DNA of 64,000 bases from Clostridium beijerinckii (GCA_003129525.1 CP029329.1:715501-779500); one strand, 5' to 3'; positions 1-10,703 are shown, counted from the stretch's first letter. Notes: a model not told the origin generated them from the letters alone. Translations and numbers: made by a program.

Positions 1-619
1 GTATATCTCTAATAGTTTTTACGTCAGATGCTTTTCTTATAAATGAAGCAGCGATCATAGTAACTCCAACTTCACAACCAAAGATTAAATCAGATTTATC
101 TTTTTCAGTAAGAGCTGGTAATTTAATAGATACTCCTGGTACGTTAACTCCCTTATGAGTTCCAACGAATCCAGTATTTTGAACTTCACACTTTATAGCG
201 TTTCCTTCAACAGATTTAACAGTTAATCCAACTAAACCATCATCTATTAAGATAGTATTTCCTGGTTTAACATCATTAGCCAATCCTTCATATGTAACAG
301 CACATTTAGTAGCGTCTCCAACTAATTCCATATCTCCAGCATATACTGTAAATTCTGTACCTTTAGTTAATTCAAGTTTCTTAGGTTCGAACTTTCCTGT
401 TCTGATTTCAGGTCCCTTAGTATCAAGAATTATTGCAATTTCTCTGTTAAGTTTCTTTGATAATTCTTTAACCTTTGCAATTCTTCCACCGTGTTCTTCG
501 TGGTCACCATGTGAAAAATTATGTCTTGAAGCATTCATTCCTGCTAACATTACTTTTTCTAATATTTCCATATCCTCACTTGCTGGGCCAATTGTACAAA
601 TCATTTTAGTTTTTCTCAT
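1..619 (-). CDS. pyk: Pyruvate kinase, N-terminal part (cut by window edge)
   Basis: Pyruvate kinase makes pyruvate and ATP from phosphoenolpyruvate and ADP in the last step of glycolysis, in the cytosol. About 206 N-terminal residues are visible: MRKTKMICTIGPAS at the start, the active-site stretch NASRHNFSHGDHEEHGG, and the substrate-binding DTKGPEIRTG. These are characteristic of the barrel domain of all pyruvate kinases. The ATG at 617-619 follows a GAGGAG ribosome site. The gene lies just downstream of pfkA on the same strand (86-bp gap), the usual clostridial pfkA-pyk pair, so the two are probably co-transcribed. The C-terminal half lies beyond the left edge of the window. Confidence 0.95.
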   Translation of the reverse strand, partial: MRKTKMICTIGPASEDMEILEKVMLAGMNASRHNFSHGDHEEHGGRIAKVKELSKKLNREIAIILDTKGPEIRTGKFEPKKLELTKGTEFTVYAGDMELVGDATKCAVTYEGLANDVKPGNTILIDDGLVGLTVKSVEGNAIKCEVQNTGFVGTHKGVNVPGVSIKLPALTEKDKSDLIFGCEVGVTMIAASFIRKASDVKTIRDI

Positions 620-705
620 TAAACTAACACTCCTCTTTCTTTGATTAGTCACATAATTAAATGTGTCTCTATTTATAAACTTTATATAAATAAACTATAT
701 TATTA

Positions 706-1662
706 TTATGATAATACTTTCGCAATATCATATAATTCTTGATCAAATTTACTTTCTATATCTAAAGCTTCATCGATATCTTGATCAATGATCTTGTTAT
801 CTTTAATTCCTATTACTCTTGAAGTTTTTCCTTCTATTAATACTTCAATAGCCTTTGCTCCCATTCTTGAAGCTAAAACTCTATCTGTTGCTGAAGGGCT
901 TCCGCCTCTTTGAATATGACCTAAGATTGTTGCTCTTGATTCAATTCCTGTTACTTCTTCAACATATTTTGCAAGTTCAAATGCTCCACCAATTCCTTCT
1001 GCAAGGATTATTAAGTTGTGCATTTTCCCTTTGTTTTTGCCTTCTAAAATAGTTCTGCAAAGTTCATCTTTATTAAAGTCGATTTCTGGAATTATAACTG
1101 CTTCTGCTCCACCACAGATACCTGCATATAAAGTTAAATCTCCACAATCTCTTCCCATAACTTCTACAATTGAAACTCTTTCATGAGAAGTTGAAGTATC
1201 TCTAATTTTATTTATAGCATCTACAACAGTATTTAATGCTGTATCAAATCCTAAAGTAAAATCAGTATAAGCTAAGTCATTATCAATTGTTCCTGGTAAA
1301 CCAATTGTTTTGATTCCAAGTTGTGATAATAATTTTGCTCCCATAAATGAGCCATCTCCACCTATAACTATTAAAGCTTCTACGCCATAGGCTTGTAATA
1401 TTTTAGCAGCTTTTTTTCTTACTTCTTCATTTTTGAATTCAACGCATCTAGCAGTTCTTAAGATTGTTCCACCTCTTTGAATTATATCTGACACTGAATT
1501 TCTATCCATGCTGAATAATTCTCCATTGATAAGTCCAGCATATCCTCTTTGAACTCCCATAACTTCAATTCCGTTATGAATTGCAGTTCTTACTACTGCT
1601 CTAATTGCAGCGTTCATTCCTGGTGCATCTCCACCACTTGTTAACACAGCTATCTTTTTCAT
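706..1662 (-). CDS. pfkA: ATP-dependent 6-phosphofructokinase
   Basis: Phosphorylates fructose 6-phosphate to fructose 1,6-bisphosphate, the committed step of glycolysis. The 318-residue product has the family length. The sequence shows [17 protein letters not shown] at the start, the ATP-binding GGDGS near residue 103, the catalytic TIDND, and the substrate-binding MGRDCGD and HIQRGGSPS. The ATG at 1662 is chosen because it follows AAGGAGG and gives the family start; an in-frame extension upstream of it has no support. It is followed by pyk and preceded at some distance by dnaE. The leader carries a short GC-rich hairpin (around 1690-1710) of unknown role. Confidence 0.96.
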   Translation of the reverse strand: MKKIAVLTSGGDAPGMNAAIRAVVRTAIHNGIEVMGVQRGYAGLINGELFSMDRNSVSDIIQRGGTILRTARCVEFKNEEVRKKAAKILQAYGVEALIVIGGDGSFMGAKLLSQLGIKTIGLPGTIDNDLAYTDFTLGFDTALNTVVDAINKIRDTSTSHERVSIVEVMGRDCGDLTLYAGICGGAEAVIIPEIDFNKDELCRTILEGKNKGKMHNLIILAEGIGGAFELAKYVEEVTGIESRATILGHIQRGGSPSATDRVLASRMGAKAIEVLIEGKTSRVIGIKDNKIIDQDIDEALDIESKFDQELYDIAKVLS

Positions 1663-2110
1663 AATATATATTTCCTCCTTAAATATCACAGGACACTTAT
1701 CGTCCCCCGTGAACATAATATAACCATAATTTATTAACCAACAATTATTGTACATAAATTTCTATAAATTATCAATCATATTTATCCAAATTCTGATATT
1801 ATTCTAAAATAAATCTCTTAATTTTATGAAAAATTTTATATTATATATATATTCTTAATTATACTACTTATTTTGCTATTTTACATACATTTCTAATTAT
1901 AAGTTCATATACATTCTTAATTAAGATATTGGCTGCATTTAATGTATTATGTTTATTTATAAATATATATTAAACTTTAATTTACCTTCTTTATTATACC
2001 CAATAATCGATAAATTAATATAATTTAATATAATTTTTGCAAGATTAATTTTTGTAATATTTTTCATTTACATATTTGATAATTTTAAAGTCCTCAATTG
2101 CTATTAATTG
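1663..2110. other. Gene-free leader region of pfkA
   Basis: This 448-bp AT-rich stretch between dnaE and pfkA holds no credible gene. On the minus strand a promoter-like pair, TTGTTG and TATATT 16 bp apart, lies about 60 bp before the pfkA start. Between it and the ribosome site a hairpin can form from GGGGGAC and GTCC (about 1690-1710). No recognised riboswitch or terminator was found. Confidence 0.4.
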
Positions 2111-5100
2111 TCATTCTTGTATTTTTACATTCTCTTCACCCAAATTTTCCTTTAACAAATTCACCACATTACTTTCTAGTGATACCCATCTATCTCTTGG
2201 CACTCTAAATTTTTGTTTTTCTTTACTTGCAAATATATAAATAGGTGTATCTCCAAGGTGTTCTTTTATTAACAGTTCTTTAAGTTTTTTACTAAGTTCT
2301 TTTGCTGCTATTGTATCCTCTGCTCTCAAATAAATTTTCGAATTATCTATTTTTTCTAAAGGTTCTATACTTTCACAGATAAGTTTAGGTGGTTCATCTT
2401 CTTTTAAACTTAATCTACCCTTTATTATAACTAAACTATCAGTTACACATAATTCTTTAACTTTATCTAATGTTTTAGGAAAGACTATTACTTCAATTGT
2501 CCCTGTTAAATCTTCAAGTTTTAAAAATGCCATTATCGTATTATTTCTAGTTACCTTTTGATTGACTACTGCAAGTATTCCTCCAAGAATTACTCTATCA
2601 TTATCTTGGAGAGTGTCTTGACTATTAAATATTGCAACTTCAGCTATATCATTTTCCAATGTATCATCAAGGGTCTCTTGAACTAAAAATATTTTAGATA
2701 TTTCATTTGAAGTTTGCATTTTTAAAGTTTGAGCATAATCATCTAACGGATGTCCTGTAATATAAAGTCCAGTCATTTCTTTTTCCATAGCCAACAAATT
2801 TCTTTTGTTAAATTCTTTTATATTAGGATACTTGACTTCTGGATTTTTTAATTCTTCAGTTGCGAATAAACTTATTTGTCCATCAATATTTCTTCTCTTA
2901 TCACTTGATATATTTTCGATCATTTTTTCATGAACTGCTAACATTTTCGATCTAAAAACTTTAAAATTATCTAAAGCTCCAGCCTTTATTAAGCACTCAA
3001 CTGCACGTTTATTTATTGCTGATGGTTCCATTTTATTTATAAAGTCTACTAAAGATTCAAATTTACCTTTCTCTTCTCGCATCTTTACAATACTATCTAC
3101 AACATTAGCTCCTACATTTTTAATAGCTGCTAAACCAAATATTATTTTATCACCTTTAACTGTAAATCTTGAAAAACTCTCATTTATGTTAGGTGGCAGT
3201 ACTTGTATCCCTAATTCCTCTGCTATTGCAATGTAATAAGCAACCTTTTCATTTATTCCCATAATTGAATTAAGCATAGCTGCAATCATTTCTACAGGAT
3301 AATATTTCATAATATATGCTGTTTGATAGCCTACAACTGCGTAAGCTGCTGCATGTGATTTATTAAAAGCATAAGAAGCAAAGTCCATCATAGAATCAAA
3401 AATCTTATTTGCTGCGTCCTCTGTAATTCCATTTCTTATACATCCCGGAACTACTACTTCATCATTTTCAACAATACCATGAATGAAATTTTTTCTTTCC
3501 TCTTCCATGACTTTATGCTTTTTCTTAGACATAGCTCTTCTAACCATATCACTTCGTCCCATAGAGTATCCTGCCAAATCTCTAACAGCTTGCATAACTT
3601 GTTCTTGATATACTAAGCATCCATAGGTTACTTTTAATATGGGCTCTAATTCTTTAGTTAGATAAGTAACTTTCTCTGGATTTCTTTTTCCATCTATGTA
3701 CCTTGGTATTTCAGCCATTGGACCTGGTCTATATAATGAAATTCCTGCGATTATATCCTCTATAGAATCAGGTTTTAATTCCTTCATGAAAGATGTCATG
3801 CCAGCTGATTCCAATTGGAATACTCCTGCTGTATTACCTTCACCAATCATTTTATAAACTTCTTTATCGCTAAAATCTATCTTATCAAGATCTATATCCA
3901 CATTTCTATTTTGTTTAACCATGTTAATTGCATCGTTCATAACAGTTAAAGTTCTGAGTCCTAAGAAGTCCATCTTTAACAATCCAAGCTCTTCTAAAGT
4001 TCCCATCCCAAATTGAGTTACTATCATTTCATCATTCTTTTGTAATGGCACATACTCAACTAATGGTCTTGATGCAATAACAACACCTGCTGCATGGGTT
4101 GAAGAATGCCTTGGTAGTCCTTCTAAGTCCTTCGCAACATCTATTAATGTTTTTACTCGTTCCTCATTGTCATAAGCTAATTTGAGTTCTGGATTCATTT
4201 CTAATGATTTTTCTATAGTTATATTTAGCATTGTTGGTATCATCTTAGCAATTCTATCTACTTCTGAATAACTATAGTTCATGGCCCTTCCTACATCTCT
4301 TATGCATACTCTAGGAGCCATTGTACCAAAAGTTATTATCTGTGAAACATTACTTGCCCCATATTTCTCTACAACATAATCAATAACTTCTTGTCTTCTT
4401 TCATAACAGAAGTCGCTATCGATATCAGGCATAGATACTCTCTCTGGGTTTAAAAAACGTTCAAATATCAAACTATACTTTATAGGATCTATCTTAGTAA
4501 TTCCTAGAGTAAATGCTACTATTGACCCTGCTGCAGAACCTCTACCAGGTCCTGTTGGAATTCCACTTTCATAAGAAAATCTAATGAAATCCCAAACAAT
4601 TAAAAAGTAATCAACATAACCCATTTGTTTTATAACATCAAGCTCATATTCTAATCTATCTATGTACTCCTTTGCTTTCGCACTACCATCCTTTATCTTA
4701 TCTACTTGTTCATAATTTAAAGGCTTTCCAATTAATTCTTCAAAAATGCCATATCTCTCAATAAGCCCTTTATAACAAGTGTCTCTAAGATATTCATATG
4801 GGTCTTGCCCTTCTTCTAATGGAAATTTAGGCAATTTAGATTCATGAAACTTATATTCATAATTGCATTGTTCTGAGATTTTAATTGTATTTTCTAGTGC
4901 TTCTGGCACATATGAAAAAATATCCCACATTTCTTCAGCACTTTTAAAATAAAATTGATCTGAAGGATATCGTCTTCTATTAGGGTCGTCAATAGTTTTA
5001 GCTGTTTGTATGCACATTAACACATCATGAGACTTAGAATCTTCTTTATTTATATAATGGACGTCATTAGTTGCTACTAATTGTATCCCTGTTTCCTCTG

Positions 5101-5683
5101 CTAATCTTATATTTTCTTCATTTACTTTTTTTTGTTCTTCCATTCCATGATTTTGTACTTCAAGATAGAAATCACCATTAAATATCTCTTTATATATTAA
5201 AGCTGCTTCTTTAGCTTTTTCGTAATTTCCTTTAAGGTGATAATTTTGTACTTCGCCCCCTAAACATGCACTTAAAGCAATTAATCCTTCACTATGCTTT
5301 CTTAAATAATCATGGTCAACTCTCGGCTTATAATAAAAGCCTTCAATAGATGCTGCTGATACTATTTTCATCAAATTTTCATATCCAATTTGGTTTTTAA
5401 CTAATAAAACCAAATGATAAGTCGAATTTTCTTTATCTGGTTGTTTAATATGCATAGATTTTGGTACCACATATACTTCACAACCTAATATTGGCTTTAT
5501 TTCATTTTCTTTTGCAGCCTTAAAAAAGTCTACAAGTCCATACATAACACCATGATCTGTTATCGCTATACTCTTCATTCCTAGTTCTTTAGCTTTTTTC
5601 ATAAGATTTTTAATTTTACCTGATCCATCTAATAAACTATATTCCGTATGCAAATGCAAATGACAAAATTGTTTTTCTTCCAA
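2111..5683 (-). CDS. dnaE: DNA polymerase III alpha subunit (DnaE)
   Basis: Replicative DNA polymerase of the DnaE class, about 1,190 residues. The N-terminal PHP domain begins with HLHLHTEYSLLDGSGK; the polymerase core has GPGRGSAAGS and the catalytic aspartates in PDIDSDF; a helix-hairpin-helix (AAIKNVG, about residue 830) and a C-terminal OB-fold follow. In Firmicutes DnaE works beside PolC. Two TTG codons compete as start: 5689 lies only about 3 nt from AAGGAG, whereas 5683 has a 9-nt spacing and gives MEEKQFCHLH, so 5683 was chosen. No ATG is available. Upstream sits a heptad-repeat palindrome; pfkA follows after 448 bp. Confidence 0.96.
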   Translation of the reverse strand: MEEKQFCHLHLHTEYSLLDGSGKIKNLMKKAKELGMKSIAITDHGVMYGLVDFFKAAKENEIKPILGCEVYVVPKSMHIKQPDKENSTYHLVLLVKNQIGYENLMKIVSAASIEGFYYKPRVDHDYLRKHSEGLIALSACLGGEVQNYHLKGNYEKAKEAALIYKEIFNGDFYLEVQNHGMEEQKKVNEENIRLAEETGIQLVATNDVHYINKEDSKSHDVLMCIQTAKTIDDPNRRRYPSDQFYFKSAEEMWDIFSYVPEALENTIKISEQCNYEYKFHESKLPKFPLEEGQDPYEYLRDTCYKGLIERYGIFEELIGKPLNYEQVDKIKDGSAKAKEYIDRLEYELDVIKQMGYVDYFLIVWDFIRFSYESGIPTGPGRGSAAGSIVAFTLGITKIDPIKYSLIFERFLNPERVSMPDIDSDFCYERRQEVIDYVVEKYGASNVSQIITFGTMAPRVCIRDVGRAMNYSYSEVDRIAKMIPTMLNITIEKSLEMNPELKLAYDNEERVKTLIDVAKDLEGLPRHSSTHAAGVVIASRPLVEYVPLQKNDEMIVTQFGMGTLEELGLLKMDFLGLRTLTVMNDAINMVKQNRNVDIDLDKIDFSDKEVYKMIGEGNTAGVFQLESAGMTSFMKELKPDSIEDIIAGISLYRPGPMAEIPRYIDGKRNPEKVTYLTKELEPILKVTYGCLVYQEQVMQAVRDLAGYSMGRSDMVRRAMSKKKHKVMEEERKNFIHGIVENDEVVVPGCIRNGITEDAANKIFDSMMDFASYAFNKSHAAAYAVVGYQTAYIMKYYPVEMIAAMLNSIMGINEKVAYYIAIAEELGIQVLPPNINESFSRFTVKGDKIIFGLAAIKNVGANVVDSIVKMREEKGKFESLVDFINKMEPSAINKRAVECLIKAGALDNFKVFRSKMLAVHEKMIENISSDKRRNIDGQISLFATEELKNPEVKYPNIKEFNKRNLLAMEKEMTGLYITGHPLDDYAQTLKMQTSNEISKIFLVQETLDDTLENDIAEVAIFNSQDTLQDNDRVILGGILAVVNQKVTRNNTIMAFLKLEDLTGTIEVIVFPKTLDKVKELCVTDSLVIIKGRLSLKEDEPPKLICESIEPLEKIDNSKIYLRAEDTIAAKELSKKLKELLIKEHLGDTPIYIFASKEKQKFRVPRDRWVSLESNVVNLLKENLGEENVKIQE

Positions 5684-5708
5684 ATGCAACTTCTCCTTCC
5701 CTTAAATA

Positions 5709-5775
5709 TCAATTGTCAATTATCAATGCTCAATTATCAATAATTGACAATTGAGCATCGAGCATTGAGCATTGA
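5709..5775. repeat. Palindrome made of 7-bp units
   Basis: Ten successive 7-bp units: five of the form TCAATNN (TCAATTG, TCAATTA, TCAATGC, TCAATTA, TCAATAA) followed by five mirror units (TTGACAA, TTGAGCA, TCGAGCA, TTGAGCA, TTGATCT). The two halves pair: TCAATGCTCAATT is complementary to AATTGAGCATCGA with one mismatch. It fills the gap between the Dabb protein gene and dnaE. It belongs to the heptad family seen also near 6.1, 12.6, 16.3, 19.3, 41.9, 42.0 and 42.6 kb. Confidence 0.75.
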
Positions 5776-5776
5776 T

Positions 5777-6061
5777 CTAAAAATCTATAGTTTTACTTCC
5801 TTCTAAATAAGGTGTTATAACCTTCTTAACTTTCTCCACATGAAATTCATTCATATCATAAGCTAAGTAGTCCTCCTTGGAATCAAATCTTGTTATAATT
5901 CCAATATCATAACTTCTATCACTTCTTACTACATCTATTCCTACTTCTAATTGCTTTAATTCTTTAATATTTCCGTCCATAGATAAAAATGTTTTTTCTA
6001 ACAATTGTAAATTCATATTTGTTGGTTCTTTTACTTTAAAAAGTACAATATGTGTAAACAT
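5777..6061 (-). CDS. Dabb (stress-responsive alpha/beta-barrel) family protein
   Basis: A 94-residue protein that begins MFTHIVLFKVKEPTN and contains the FDSKEDYLAYDMNEFH segment typical of the Dabb fold (dimeric alpha+beta barrel, PF07876). Members are small dimeric proteins; their function in bacteria is mostly unknown, and none can be assigned from this sequence. It lies between whiA and dnaE on the same strand, with a GGGGGAT ribosome site before its ATG. The family call rests on motif recognition and length. Confidence 0.8.
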   Translation of the reverse strand: MFTHIVLFKVKEPTNMNLQLLEKTFLSMDGNIKELKQLEVGIDVVRSDRSYDIGIITRFDSKEDYLAYDMNEFHVEKVKKVITPYLEGSKTIDF

Positions 6062-6077
6062 GATATCCCCCCTTTGT

Positions 6078-6098
6078 TTAATTGTTAACTGTTAATTG
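6078..6098. repeat. Three 7-bp repeat units downstream of whiA
   Basis: TTAATTG, TTAACTG, TTAATTG in tandem. The same 21-bp array occurs at 19268-19288 at the end of uvrB. It fills part of the 39-bp gap between whiA and the Dabb gene. Confidence 0.7.
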
Positions 6099-6100
6099 AG

Positions 6101-7051
6101 TTAATACTCGCCTGTTCTCAATTCCTCTGCTATTTTTTCTATTTTTCTTAATCTATGGTTTATTCCTGATTTCCCCACTGGAGGCTCTAGCATTTCTCCT
6201 AATTCCTTTAGTGACTCATCTGGATAACTCAATCTTAATTCTGCAATTTCTCTTAGATTATCCGGTAATCTTTGAAGGCCTATTTGTGCTTGTATTAGTT
6301 TTATGCTTTCAACTTGTCTTACAGCTGCATTTACTGTTTTTGAAAGATTTGCAGTTTCACAATTAACAAGTCTATTTACATTATTTCTCATTTCCTTCAT
6401 TATTCTTATATTTTCAATTTCTAATAAAGATGAATGAGCGCCAATTACGTTGAGTAAATCTACAATTTGTTCTCCTTCTTTAATGTATACTATAAAGCTG
6501 TTCTTTCTTTGTATTACTTTTGAATTTAAACTAAAAGTATTGATAAGATTCGATAAGTCTTTAGCATATTCCTCACTATGAGTTACAAACTCTAAATGGT
6601 AAGTTTTTTCAGGGTTACTTATACTTCCACCACCAATAAAAGCACCTCTTATATATGCTTTTTTTGTATCATCTTCTTTAAAAATGTGTGTTTCAATCCT
6701 GTAGTCTAAACTCATTATCCCATCGATTTCTTTAAGTATACCAGTATCACTTAGTAATCCTCTAACACCCATTTCTTCTGTAATAACTACCATATAAATA
6801 TTATTCTTTTTTAATGAGTTACTTTTTTTTACCATTAATCTTGAATGAATATTAAAATGTTCTTTTAAAAGTGTAAAAATCAATCTAGCACTAGCTGGAT
6901 TTTCCGTGGTCATTTTAAAGCTAAGTCCACTTCCACTAAAAGCTAATGTGCCACTAACCTTCATTATAGCTGATATTTCTGCCAAGGCTTCTACCTTAGA
7001 AATATCTATATGCCTGCATATTTCTCCTTTAACTTTTGATGAAAATGACAT
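6101..7051 (-). CDS. whiA: DNA-binding protein WhiA
   Basis: 316 residues. WhiA has an N-terminal domain related to LAGLIDADG homing endonucleases but without catalytic function, and a C-terminal helix-turn-helix. Here the C-terminal part reads RLPDNLREIAELRLSYPDES followed by the GKSGINHRLRKIEKIAEEL helix, which is diagnostic. In actinobacteria it is a sporulation transcription factor; in Bacillus it influences division and chromosome segregation. It follows yvcK by 39 bp in the conserved rapZ-yvcK-whiA order, so the three are probably one transcript. The start has a GGAAGG ribosome site. Confidence 0.95.
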   Translation of the reverse strand: MSFSSKVKGEICRHIDISKVEALAEISAIMKVSGTLAFSGSGLSFKMTTENPASARLIFTLLKEHFNIHSRLMVKKSNSLKKNNIYMVVITEEMGVRGLLSDTGILKEIDGIMSLDYRIETHIFKEDDTKKAYIRGAFIGGGSISNPEKTYHLEFVTHSEEYAKDLSNLINTFSLNSKVIQRKNSFIVYIKEGEQIVDLLNVIGAHSSLLEIENIRIMKEMRNNVNRLVNCETANLSKTVNAAVRQVESIKLIQAQIGLQRLPDNLREIAELRLSYPDESLKELGEMLEPPVGKSGINHRLRKIEKIAEELRTGEY

Positions 7052-7090
7052 CTTGTTTCCTTCCTTATCTATACATATTTCAATTTACAA

Positions 7091-8443
7091 TTAATCTATT
7101 TCTTTTCCCTTTTCTTCTCTTACTCTTTCCTTAATACGTTGTGATAAATACATATATTCTATAATTTTCTTCTTATCATATAAAAGTTTCTTTTCCATTA
7201 TTGTATCTGCTAATACTTCTGCTAATTTATCTGAATCGTGTTTTATAAATCCATTTTTAATTTTAACTAAATTATCACCGACTATTTTTACTCCTAAACT
7301 ATTTATATCTTCTCTATCTAACTTAACAAGTTCTGCACCATCTTGTTCATATTTTTCTTTTAACTCATCTGTTATTTCACCTGTATTTGCAATTACATAA
7401 TCAACAATATCTTTTCCACCGTATTTAAGCAAAACCTTCAAGTGGTCTGATGTTTTAAATCCTGTAGTTTCACCAGGTTGAGTCATTATATTTGAAATAT
7501 AAATTTTAATAGCATCACTTTTTCTAATTTCCTTTGCAATATCTTTAACAAGTAAATTCGATATTATACTAGTATATAAACTTCCAGGTCCCATAACTAT
7601 TGCATCTGCTTCTTTTAATGCATCTAATGATTCTTTTAATGCCATTGCATTTTCCGGCCTTATTTTAAGTTCTTCTATTCTAGAATTTTGTTTAATAGCC
7701 TCTTCTGGAATTTGAGATTCGCCTTCCACTATGTTGCCGTTTTGAAGCTTTGCTACTAATTCCATATTATCTAAGGTAACTGGTATAACCTTTCCTGTTA
7801 CTGCAAGTACTGAGCTCATTTTTTGAACTGCTTCTTCAAAATTATCTGATATTCCAGTCATCGCTGCTAAAAATAAATTCCCAAAACTTTGATTTTTCAA
7901 TCTACCGTCTTTAAATCTATATTGAAGTAAATCCTCTAGTATAGGTTCAGTATCTGCAAGTGCTAAAATACAATTTCTTATATCTCCTGGTGGCAATATT
8001 CCTAAGTCTTCTCTCAAATCTCCAGAACCACCACCATCATCCCCAACTGTTACTATTGCAGTAATATTAGATGTATAGTATTTTAATCCTCTAAGCATTG
8101 TTGAAAGACCAGTTCCCCCACCAATTACAACTATTTTAGGACCTTTAACTAATAATCTTTTCTCATATATTAAACTTTCAATTTTTCTACTATCCAAGGA
8201 CACTTTTAGATAGCCTCTATTAACTAGTGCAATTATAGATCTCATCATTTCTGTAACTGAAATATATAACACAAATACTCCTGTAATATTTAGAAACACA
8301 TAAAAAACTTGATAATATAAATCATAAACTCTATGAGTCACTAATTCTGTAAAACCAAATGCTATTAATAATATTCCGAATACTCCAAATGCTAGCCATC
8401 GTTTTACCTTAATCCCTATTTTAAGCCAGTCGCGTATCCTCAT
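7091..8443 (-). CDS. yvcK: Gluconeogenesis factor YvcK (CofD-like) with membrane-anchored N-terminus
   Basis: 450 residues. The core from about residue 103 is the CofD-like nucleotide-sugar-binding fold: [34 protein letters not shown] and [10 protein letters not shown]. YvcK is needed in Bacillus for growth on gluconeogenic carbon sources and for cell-shape control through penicillin-binding protein placement. Unlike the ~317-residue Bacillus protein, this one has about 100 extra N-terminal residues with two hydrophobic segments (roughly 18-35 and 42-65), so it is probably tethered to the membrane. Its ATG overlaps the rapZ stop (ATGA at 8440-8443), implying translational coupling. Confidence 0.93.
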   Translation of the reverse strand: MRIRDWLKIGIKVKRWLAFGVFGILLIAFGFTELVTHRVYDLYYQVFYVFLNITGVFVLYISVTEMMRSIIALVNRGYLKVSLDSRKIESLIYEKRLLVKGPKIVVIGGGTGLSTMLRGLKYYTSNITAIVTVGDDGGGSGDLREDLGILPPGDIRNCILALADTEPILEDLLQYRFKDGRLKNQSFGNLFLAAMTGISDNFEEAVQKMSSVLAVTGKVIPVTLDNMELVAKLQNGNIVEGESQIPEEAIKQNSRIEELKIRPENAMALKESLDALKEADAIVMGPGSLYTSIISNLLVKDIAKEIRKSDAIKIYISNIMTQPGETTGFKTSDHLKVLLKYGGKDIVDYVIANTGEITDELKEKYEQDGAELVKLDREDINSLGVKIVGDNLVKIKNGFIKHDSDKLAEVLADTIMEKKLLYDKKKIIEYMYLSQRIKERVREEKGKEID

Positions 8444-9324
8444 AGCTTCTTTTCCCCTTTATGAAGATCTTCTGCTACATCTCTATGTTCTATTCTTGAG
8501 TTATAGTTTTCTTTATTTAATCTTTCATAAACTTCATTTGCAATTGCAACGGAGCGATGTCTTCCCCCTGTACATCCTATAGATATTATCAACTGTCTTT
8601 TTCCTTCTTTAATGTAATTAGGAATTAAATATTTTAGCATATCCATTAATTTTTCTATAAAATTAACAGTTTCCGTTTGCTTTAATACATATTCTTTAAC
8701 TTGTTCATCGTTTCCTGAATACTGCTTTAATTCTGGAATATAGAATGGATTTGGTATAAATCTAACATCAAAAACCAAATCGGAATCTACAGGTATTCCA
8801 TATTTAAATCCAAAACTCAATACTGTAATTGATAATTGCTTTTCTGGATAAATATTATCCCCGTAAGTTTGATTTATCTTTTCTCTAAGGTGTCTTATTT
8901 CATACTTAGATGTATCAATCATAATGTCTGCCAAATTTTTGACTTCTCTTAGTTTTTCTCTTTCTTGAGTAATACCAGTTAAAACCCTTCCATCTGGTGA
9001 TAACGGATGACTTCTTCTTGTTTCTTTAAATCTTTTTATAAGAACTTCATCAGTTGCCTCTAAAAATAAAATTTCATATTTAAATTCATTTTGTTTTAGA
9101 TAATTCAAAGTTTCTAAAAAATCATCAAAGAAAATTCCACCTCTAATATCTATAACCAATGCTACTTTTTCAATATTGCCGCCACTTTGCGTACACATTT
9201 CTGCAAATTTTGAGATTAACTTTGGTGGAAGATTATCTACACAAAAATACCCCAAATCTTCTAATGCTCTTGTTGCTTGTGTTTTTCCTGCTCCTGATAA
9301 TCCTGTAACTATAACAAATCTCAT
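8440..9324 (-). CDS. rapZ: RNase adapter / nucleotide-binding protein RapZ
   Basis: 294 residues. The Walker A motif GLSGAGKTQ lies at residues 8-16, and the C-terminal domain carries [17 protein letters not shown], both diagnostic of the RapZ/YvcJ family. In E. coli RapZ steers RNase E to GlmZ and so controls amino-sugar synthesis; in Bacillus YvcJ is a GTPase linked to competence. The ATG at 9324 has GGGGAG before it and starts [11 protein letters not shown]; a longer in-frame reading (to 9366) lacks a site. It overlaps yvcK by 4 bp. Confidence 0.95.
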   Translation of the reverse strand: MRFVIVTGLSGAGKTQATRALEDLGYFCVDNLPPKLISKFAEMCTQSGGNIEKVALVIDIRGGIFFDDFLETLNYLKQNEFKYEILFLEATDEVLIKRFKETRRSHPLSPDGRVLTGITQEREKLREVKNLADIMIDTSKYEIRHLREKINQTYGDNIYPEKQLSITVLSFGFKYGIPVDSDLVFDVRFIPNPFYIPELKQYSGNDEQVKEYVLKQTETVNFIEKLMDMLKYLIPNYIKEGKRQLIISIGCTGGRHRSVAIANEVYERLNKENYNSRIEHRDVAEDLHKGEKKL

Positions 9325-9358
9325 ATTACACACTCCCCTTTTGCCAAAGATCACTTTT

Positions 9359-9390
9359 AGGCACATAAGTCCATTTTCTTGAATGTGCCT
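9359..9390. other. Hairpin upstream of rapZ
   Basis: AGGCACAT pairs with ATGTGCCT across a 16-nt loop. There is no T-run on either side long enough to call it an intrinsic terminator with confidence. It lies 35 bp upstream of rapZ and could be part of the leader or the end of the upstream murB transcript. Confidence 0.4.
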
Positions 9391-9531
9391 TAGGATTAAA
9401 ATTATATCATACTATTATAATTAAATCATAAAAAACCCAAAAGTCATAAACTCTTGAGTTTCAGTATTTAACCTAACATTGATCTCTTCAATCATCCTAA
9501 TCATACTCAAAAGATAACAAATAAGTATGCC

Positions 9532-10446
9532 TTAATCTTCACCTAAAATTCTAACTTCTGGGTGTAACTCTACACCAAACTGTCTTTTCACTTCATCTTT
9601 AACATGATATATTACATCTAATACATCTTTAGCTGTTCCATTTCTCTTATTAATTACAAAGCCAGCATGTTTTTCTGAAACACATGCTCCACCTATTGTA
9701 AATCCCTTTAGACCTGCATCTTCAATTAACTTTCCTGCAAAATAACCTTCTGGTCTCTTAAAAGTACTACCTGCTGAAGGATATTCTAATGGTTGCCTAT
9801 CTTCTCTTCTTGTAGTTAATGCATCAACTCTAGCTTGAATTTTTTCTTTATCTCCAGGTGTTAAATCAAAAGTTGCACTTAATACTATATACCCCTTTTG
9901 CATAACTAAAGATTGTCTATACCCTAAATTTAATTCCTCTTTAGAAAAAACTTTAACTTCTTGGTTATCATCTAACACTTCTGCTTTCTCAATAACGAAT
10001 GATATTTCTCCATCATAAGCTCCTGCATTCATAAATACAGCTCCACCTACACTACCTGGAATTCCACATGCAAATTGAAACCCTGCTAAGGATCCTGCTG
10101 TAGCTTCTGTTGAAACATCTTTAAGTAATGCTCCACATTGTGCTGTAATTTTATTACCAACACGTTCTATTTTATTAAGTTCGCATAACTTTATAACAAC
10201 GCCTCTAATACCACCATCTTTAACTAAAATATTAGATCCATTTCCTATAACATAAAATGGAATTTTATTTTGTTTACAGATAGTGATAGTTTCTTTTAGT
10301 TGTTCTATATTATTGGGAGTTAAAAGTATATCTACCGCTCCCCCAACTTTAAAGTATATATGTTCACTCATTTTCGCATCTAACTGAATCTGTGACTCTT
10401 CATATATCTTATTAAACAAATTATTATACTTTCCATACTGATTCAT
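9532..10446 (-). CDS. murB: UDP-N-acetylenolpyruvoylglucosamine reductase
   Basis: 304 residues. MurB reduces UDP-GlcNAc-enolpyruvate to UDP-MurNAc with NADPH and FAD, an early cytosolic step of peptidoglycan synthesis. Visible motifs: FAD-binding GNGSNILVKDGGIRG, ACGIPGSVGGAVFMNAGAY, and YPSAGSTFKRP with the catalytic serine; the type II (Gram-positive) pattern. The ATG at 10446 follows GAGGAG; a TTG 15 bp upstream would start inside the ribosome site and was rejected. It lies between uvrC and rapZ with 257- and 207-bp gaps, so it is likely its own unit. Confidence 0.96.
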   Translation of the reverse strand: MNQYGKYNNLFNKIYEESQIQLDAKMSEHIYFKVGGAVDILLTPNNIEQLKETITICKQNKIPFYVIGNGSNILVKDGGIRGVVIKLCELNKIERVGNKITAQCGALLKDVSTEATAGSLAGFQFACGIPGSVGGAVFMNAGAYDGEISFVIEKAEVLDDNQEVKVFSKEELNLGYRQSLVMQKGYIVLSATFDLTPGDKEKIQARVDALTTRREDRQPLEYPSAGSTFKRPEGYFAGKLIEDAGLKGFTIGGACVSEKHAGFVINKRNGTAKDVLDVIYHVKDEVKRQFGVELHPEVRILGED

Positions 10447-10703
10447 GCTAAAACTCCTCAAACACTGATATTAATATCATTTCTTTACATCATATAGAAT
10501 AATCCATAAATTAAACTAACACAAGAAAAACTTTATCCGATTGTTAACTGCGCTAATAAACTCAAAACAATACAAATTAAATTTTATTCATATTAACCTA
10601 TACTTAGTAAATTTTTATTCCGTATTATTATAGCATAATTTATTTATTTTGTTCATGTTTTTAATCATATTCAAAAAATTAACAATCATTATGCTAGTCT
10701 ACT

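Noticed and set aside
1663-1755. Extended N-terminus of phosphofructokinase
   Set aside because: The extra residues are unlike any PfkA, and AAGGAGG sits in front of the ATG at 1662.
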